From Oscillospiraceae bacterium (GTDB lineage: Bacteria; Bacillota; Clostridia; Oscillospirales; Ruminococcaceae), in contig JALFVE010000047.1 of assembly GCA_022787085.1 (NCBI GenBank), positions 1-64,000 of the forward strand: a stretch of DNA of 64,000 nt, given 5' to 3'. The notes below the pieces were generated by a model. The model made no database searches, was not told the origin of the DNA, and saw only the letters and a list, made by a program, of their open reading frames with translations. Shown here one piece after another: positions 60,053 to 64,000 of this stretch (its first letter is position 1; every line of letters begins with the position of its first letter). The translations under genes and the position numbers were made by a program.

Positions 60053-61441
60053 ATGGCAGTACAGAATAACGGAGGCAATCCCGTTGACGGAGAGGTCATA
60101 ATCAATGTTCTTCCGAATTATTCGGTTGCGTATATGTCAATTTATCCGCCTCGCAACGGCGGAAAAGAGGTCACTTATGACAGCGTGATCGCAGCTCTTA
60201 AAGTTAAGGGAGTAAAGCATAATATCAATACCGAGCTTATCCGCTCTCTCATCGACAGCAAGGATTTCGACAGAGAGATCAAGGCGGCTGAGGCAGATAT
60301 GCCTGTTGACGGAAAAAACGGTACAATTACATACAATTACGACAAGGAGCAGGTCATCGCCCCCCAGGAGGACGAAAACGGCTTTGTGGACTATAAAAAT
60401 CTGGGACTTATCAGAAATATCCATGAAAATGATGTCATAGCCGTTATAACTCCCCCCGAGGACGGCACGGACGGCGTGGATGTGCGGGGAGTGGTAATGA
60501 AGGCGGCTCCCGGCAAGCCTGCGCCCTATTCTGTGGGAAAGGGAACAAGGCTCACCGATGACGGGCTTTCCATTGTTGCCGCTATTGACGGTCATGTCTG
60601 CTACAGGGACAAGGGATTCTGCGTGGAGCCTGTTGTTACTATCAAGGGCGACGTGGACGCTTCTGTGGGAAATATCGACTTTCTGGGCGATGTTGTCATC
60701 AAGGGCGAGATAATGGAGGGCTTTTCCGTAACTGCGGGCAAGGATATCACCGTGGGCGGAAATGTCACAAATGCAAAGCTTACCGCAGGCGGCTCCATCA
60801 CCATAAAGAAGGGTGCTATCAATTCCAAGCTTACAGCTCATGGAAATATCACCTGCCAGTTCTGCGAATATTCCGAAATATCCACCGATTCCGACCTTAA
60901 TGCGCAGAATTTCGTTATCTGCACCGTTTACTGCGGAGGAGATCTCACCGCCAAGGGTGTGAACGGCGGAAAATACACCGTTCTCGGAAATACCGAGGTC
61001 ACATATTTGGGTACGAAGAATTATGCCGCCACCGAAATAACCGCAGGCGACAACGCAATGCTCTCTCAGGAGAAAAACGAATGTCTCAAGAAGATATCCG
61101 AGCTTGAATCCACCATTGACAGGTGCAATCAGATAGCCGAGTTTCTCACCGCCAAGCGCAAGGAATTAAAAAAGCTTCCCGAGGACAAGGAGGAGCTGTT
61201 AGGTTCAGCCATCAAGACGAAATTCTCAAGTCAGAATGAAATCAAGCAGATTCGCAAAAGGATCGCCAACATTGACGAGAGCCTGAATGAGATACAGCAG
61301 TGCTATGTTTCGGTGAAGGGAATCGCATATCCCGGTTCCAAGGTCATTATTAATGAGGCCATGAAGAAATTCGAGTCGGAGACTCCCAGAGTCAAGATAT
61401 ACCTTGACGAAAACGGTTTGCTGACAACGGGCACAGTATAA
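60053..61441 (+). CDS. FapA-family (DUF342) polymer-forming protein
   Basis: A 462-residue cytoplasmic protein with the DUF342/FapA arrangement: an N-terminal domain (about 10-165, ending NDVIAVITPPEDGTDGVDVRG), a right-handed beta-helix with repeated VxGGxV-type turns (VVIKGEIMEGFSVTAGKDITVGGNV, GGSITIKKGAINSKLTAHGNITC), and a C-terminal coiled coil (about 345-435). FapA proteins influence cell shape, motility or surface processes in Firmicutes; the exact role is unknown. It has its own promoter and terminator. Confidence 0.88.
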   Translation: MAVQNNGGNPVDGEVIINVLPNYSVAYMSIYPPRNGGKEVTYDSVIAALKVKGVKHNINTELIRSLIDSKDFDREIKAAEADMPVDGKNGTITYNYDKEQVIAPQEDENGFVDYKNLGLIRNIHENDVIAVITPPEDGTDGVDVRGVVMKAAPGKPAPYSVGKGTRLTDDGLSIVAAIDGHVCYRDKGFCVEPVVTIKGDVDASVGNIDFLGDVVIKGEIMEGFSVTAGKDITVGGNVTNAKLTAGGSITIKKGAINSKLTAHGNITCQFCEYSEISTDSDLNAQNFVICTVYCGGDLTAKGVNGGKYTVLGNTEVTYLGTKNYAATEITAGDNAMLSQEKNECLKKISELESTIDRCNQIAEFLTAKRKELKKLPEDKEELLGSAIKTKFSSQNEIKQIRKRIANIDESLNEIQQCYVSVKGIAYPGSKVIINEAMKKFESETPRVKIYLDENGLLTTGTV

Positions 61442-61462
61442 AATATATCAAGCATAATAATT

Positions 61463-61492
61463 GCCTCTCCCCGAGGGAAAACGGGGAGAGGC
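61463..61492 (+). terminator. Terminator of the FapA-family gene
   Basis: GCCTCTCCCCG and CGGGGAGAGGC form an 11-bp stem followed by GGATTTTT. Confidence 0.75.
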
Positions 61493-61522
61493 GGATTTTT
61501 CTCATTGCATCGGAGGGATCAT

Positions 61523-62224
61523 ATGACGGACAAGGCAAGGCATAGACTGAAAAAGCTGCTTAAAATATTTATTATCCTCGTTATCATAGGGATAGTCATG
61601 CTCTGCACCGCCCTTGGGATAAGCGAATATGTGAAGCGCTCCGTTTCGGACAGGCTGCTCACTCCCGAAAAGGCGGCGGAGCTTTCGGATATCGACTGCA
61701 TAATCGTCCTCGGCTGCCGTGTGAACGGGGAAACTCCCAGCCCCATGCTAAGCGACAGGCTTCTTCGGGGGATCGAGCTTTACAAAATGGAGGCTGCTCC
61801 CAAGCTTCTTATGTCGGGGGACCACGGGCAGATAAAATATGACGAGGTGAATGCCATGAAGCAGTTTGCCATTGACAGGGACGTTCCCTCGGAGGATGTT
61901 TTCATGGATCACGCAGGCTTTTCGACCTATGAAACTATGTATCGGGCAAGAGATGTATTTGCCGCAAAACGTGTGATAATAGTAACCCAGAGCTATCATC
62001 TTTACAGAGCAGTATATATTGCAAATGCGCTGGGACTTGAGGCATGGGGAGTGGATTCCGACCTGCAAAGCTATATCAGGCAGCCATATTACGATATGCG
62101 GGAGATCCTTGCAAGGGACAAGGATTTTGTAAAGGTTATTTTCAAGCCCGAGCCTACCTATTTAGGCGAAGTGATTCCCATAAGCGGCAGCGGAGACCTG
62201 ACTAACGACAAGGAGTTTACCTGA
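61523..62224 (+). CDS. DUF218/SanA-like membrane protein
   Basis: A 233-residue protein with one N-terminal membrane helix (LLKIFIILVIIGIVMLCTALGI) and an extracytoplasmic DUF218 domain: DCIIVLGCRVNGETPSPMLSDRL, LLMSGDHGQ, DHAGFSTYETMYRARDVF and VTQSYHLYRAVYIANALGL. Relatives (SanA, YdcF, ElyC) act in envelope integrity or bind SAM. The ATG at 61523 follows CGGAGGG; the track start is 6 codons longer. Its stop TGA overlaps the ATG of the PRTase-like gene, so this gene opens the stress-module operon. Confidence 0.88.
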   Translation: MTDKARHRLKKLLKIFIILVIIGIVMLCTALGISEYVKRSVSDRLLTPEKAAELSDIDCIIVLGCRVNGETPSPMLSDRLLRGIELYKMEAAPKLLMSGDHGQIKYDEVNAMKQFAIDRDVPSEDVFMDHAGFSTYETMYRARDVFAAKRVIIVTQSYHLYRAVYIANALGLEAWGVDSDLQSYIRQPYYDMREILARDKDFVKVIFKPEPTYLGEVIPISGSGDLTNDKEFT

Positions 62225-63288
62225 TGGAAAAATTTATGCGCTCAAGCTATGACCCCAAGGATGTGACCGTTCTTCTGAAGGATATCACAGGGCTTGTAAA
62301 GCCATTGCCTGCGGAAAAAAGAGAGCCGCTTATTCAGAGCGGGGTGCATTACTGCGAGATGCTCCCTCTGGAATACGACCCCTCTCCCGCATATATCAGA
62401 GAATATGAAAATGCTCTCAGACGCTTTTCGGGGATAACCGCAGAGTGCATTGCGGAGGTTTCGGAGAGGATAATCGCAGACAAAAATGCTCCCGTTCTCG
62501 TTTCCCTTGCAAGGGCAGGTCTGCCTGCGGGGATAATGATAAAGCATTATCTTGAGAAGAAATACGGCGCCGAAATTCCCCATTATGCCATATCCATCAT
62601 CAGGGGACGGGGAATTGACAAAAACGCCATGAAATATATCCTGAGCCGCCACAGCCCCGACAGGCTGCAATTCGTTGACGGCTGGACGGGCAAGGGAGCA
62701 ATTCAGGATCAGGTGACTGAGGCAATGAAGGATTTCGAGTGCGTTGACTCCAGAATAGCCGTTATTTCCGACCCTGCCTATATCACCCCCTTCTGCGGCA
62801 CCCATGAGGATTTTCTTATTGCAAGCTCCTGCCTTAATTCCGTAGTTTCGGGGCTTATGAGCCGAACCTTTCTCCGCAGCGATATCATAGGTGAAGCGGA
62901 TTTCCATGGAGCTGCGTATTACGGGGAGCTTGAGGGCTGCGACCGTTCCTATGAATATATAAACGCCGTGGAAGCCTGCATGAAATATGAGGATATCCAC
63001 CTTTCGGAGGTGCCATTTGAATACGGTGCGGGACGCTCGGAAACAGCAGAGGTGGCAAAGACCTTCGGGATATCGGACATCAACCTTGTGAAGCCGGGAA
63101 TCGGCGAGACAACAAGGGTGCTTCTCAGACGTGTCCCGAACATGGTGCTGATCGCCGAGGACGCACCGACCGAATATGTGGCGCATATTCTGGAGCTTGC
63201 GGGGGAAAAGGGCGTGCCCGTTGGGAAATATCCCTTAAAATGCTATCGTGCCTGCGGCATTATCAAGAATATGCCGGGAGATATGTGA
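62224..63288 (+). CDS. StiP-like phosphoribosyltransferase/PELOTA stress protein
   Basis: A 354-residue protein matching the PRTase of the tellurite-resistance (Ter) biosynthetic module. The N terminus GVHYCEMLPLEYDPSPAYIREYENAL is characteristic, VLVSLARAGLPAGIMIKHYL and the PRPP-loop-like FVDGWTGKGAIQDQVTEAM lie in the first domain, and about 260-350 is the PELOTA-like C-terminal part (ETTRVLLRRVPNMVLIAEDAP). Such modules are predicted to make a nucleoside-like compound in stress response. It is translationally coupled to the DUF218 gene and followed 9 bp later by a HAD phosphatase. Confidence 0.85.
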   Translation: MEKFMRSSYDPKDVTVLLKDITGLVKPLPAEKREPLIQSGVHYCEMLPLEYDPSPAYIREYENALRRFSGITAECIAEVSERIIADKNAPVLVSLARAGLPAGIMIKHYLEKKYGAEIPHYAISIIRGRGIDKNAMKYILSRHSPDRLQFVDGWTGKGAIQDQVTEAMKDFECVDSRIAVISDPAYITPFCGTHEDFLIASSCLNSVVSGLMSRTFLRSDIIGEADFHGAAYYGELEGCDRSYEYINAVEACMKYEDIHLSEVPFEYGAGRSETAEVAKTFGISDINLVKPGIGETTRVLLRRVPNMVLIAEDAPTEYVAHILELAGEKGVPVGKYPLKCYRACGIIKNMPGDM

Positions 63289-63297
63289 GGTGACGCC

Positions 63298-64000
63298 ATG
63301 CTTTTTTTGTCAGACCTTGACAGGACCCTGATATTTTCCTACAAGCGCCTCACCGAGGATAATATCTGCGTGGAGGAAAAGGAGGGCAAAAAGCTTTCCT
63401 ATATGACGCCCTTTTCCGCCAAGCTTCTGTGCCTCATTGCCGAGAGGGTGACATTTATCCCCGTTACCACCCGTTCCATCGAGCAGTATGAGCGGATAAA
63501 ATTCCCCTGCGGAAGACCATGCTTTGCAGTCTGCGACAACGGCGGTAATTTGCTTGTAAACGGCGTTCCCGACCCTGTCTGGCGAAAGCGTGCGGAGGCG
63601 CATATCCTGCCCGCAGCGGCTGAGATGGAAAGGATAAAAAGCTATTGGGAGAGCCTTGCGGAAACCTATTTTGAGGTTAGACTTGTGGACGGCACATTCA
63701 TATTCACAAAAAGCCGCACCCCTCTTGAAACGCTGCAAAAAACATCAGAGAGGCTTTGCCCCGAAAAAGTGGAGCTTTTTGACAACGGGGACAAAATTTA
63801 TGCCGTTCCCAAAGGGATAAACAAGGGAGCTGCCGCAGCGTGGCTCAGGGAGCGCCTTGGCGGTATGATAATAGCCGCAGGAGACAGCCTTTTTGACAGG
63901 GAAATGCTCCAAAATGCCGATATTGCGGTGATAAAGCAGGGTGAGCTTTCGGGCGGAAAAATATCCCCCCTTCAATATTCCGAAGAGGGAGACGATCCCG
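63298..64000 (+). CDS. HAD-family phosphatase, 3' end outside the window
   Basis: An open frame of 234 codons that runs off the right edge and so is absent from the ORF track. It begins MLFLSDLDRTLIFSYK, HAD motif I DxD, with PVTTRS (motif II) and motif IV GDSLFDREML, a Cof/sucrose-phosphatase-like arrangement. In Ter stress modules a HAD phosphatase is normally encoded beside the PRTase, as here. ATG at 63298 lies 9 bp after the previous stop with GTGAGGTG as ribosome site. Confidence 0.85.
   Translation, partial: MLFLSDLDRTLIFSYKRLTEDNICVEEKEGKKLSYMTPFSAKLLCLIAERVTFIPVTTRSIEQYERIKFPCGRPCFAVCDNGGNLLVNGVPDPVWRKRAEAHILPAAAEMERIKSYWESLAETYFEVRLVDGTFIFTKSRTPLETLQKTSERLCPEKVELFDNGDKIYAVPKGINKGAAAAWLRERLGGMIIAAGDSLFDREMLQNADIAVIKQGELSGGKISPLQYSEEGDDP

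Noticed and set aside
62242-63186. Minus-strand ORF of 314 codons
   Set aside because: Antisense to the StiP-like PRTase gene, which shows family motifs and operon coupling.

Overview
The window looks like chromosome from a Gram-positive, fibre-degrading gut or rumen Firmicute, most likely Ruminococcus or a close relative in the Oscillospiraceae. This is inferred from gene content, not from a marker gene. The signs are many lipoproteins with Firmicute lipoboxes, AGGAGG-type ribosome sites, TTGACA-17-TATAAT promoters, SAM-I and cobalamin riboswitches, single-chain glycyl-tRNA synthetase, and secreted or cytoplasmic glucan hydrolases. I see no canonical tRNA, rRNA or CRISPR.

Layout. 0-7 kb: TetR regulator, OmpR-type two-component system, SGNH/CE2-like esterase lipoprotein, a large unknown lipoprotein and a DEDDh exonuclease. 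7.4-12.2 kb: cobalamin riboswitch with an exported CbiK-like chelatase, then an iron/corrinoid-type ABC uptake operon whose ATPase gene has been lost at a 102-bp miniature element. 12.2-13.9 kb: a zinc-ribbon/leucine-rich-repeat gene bracketed by two copies of that element. 13.9-24.2 kb: Ca2+-type P-ATPase, SAM riboswitch and metK, glyQS, trmB, an FMN-binding protein, an RNA methyltransferase, pyrE and an unknown protein. 24.2-27.2 kb: AraC regulator divergent from a GH31 glycosidase.

27.3-39.3 kb is the first accessory locus. An 1879-residue protein joins a Ser/Thr kinase, TPR, beta-propeller-like region, Clp-type AAA+, receiver-like region, FtsH-type AAA+ and an intact M41 zinc protease. 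It is followed by an operon of KAP NTPase, DUF1848 protein and an SF1 helicase fused to a DUF2726-like nuclease and a methyltransferase-like tail. Its domain logic suggests conflict or phage defence, but no function is shown. 39.3-43.9 kb: a 161-bp miniature element, a chemotaxis receptor, an IS630-family element and a second zinc-ribbon/LRR gene. 43.9-48.1 kb: a mixed-linkage beta-glucan module (GH16, AraC, sugar-binding lipoprotein, GH5) with a shared candidate operator.

48.1-54 kb is the second, and in my view the most interesting, locus. RNA ligase rtcB is followed on the same strand by six tandem structured RNA units and then a TROVE/DUF2828-like vWA protein, with two WYL regulator genes divergent. 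Each unit has its own different but self-complementary outer stem and a shared CAGCA motif just inside it. The first unit folds as a circularly permuted tRNA mimic. The architecture recalls the Ro-Y RNA-RtcB repair operons but as an array. The last unit is interrupted by the third 102-bp miniature element. 54-64 kb: Nudix hydrolase, a 39-residue ORF, PEP-synthase/rifampin-phosphotransferase-like protein with its TetR regulator, a membrane protein, peptide-deformylase-like protein, TrmO, FapA, DUF218 protein, and the start of a stress-type PRTase (StiP)/HAD module that runs off the window.
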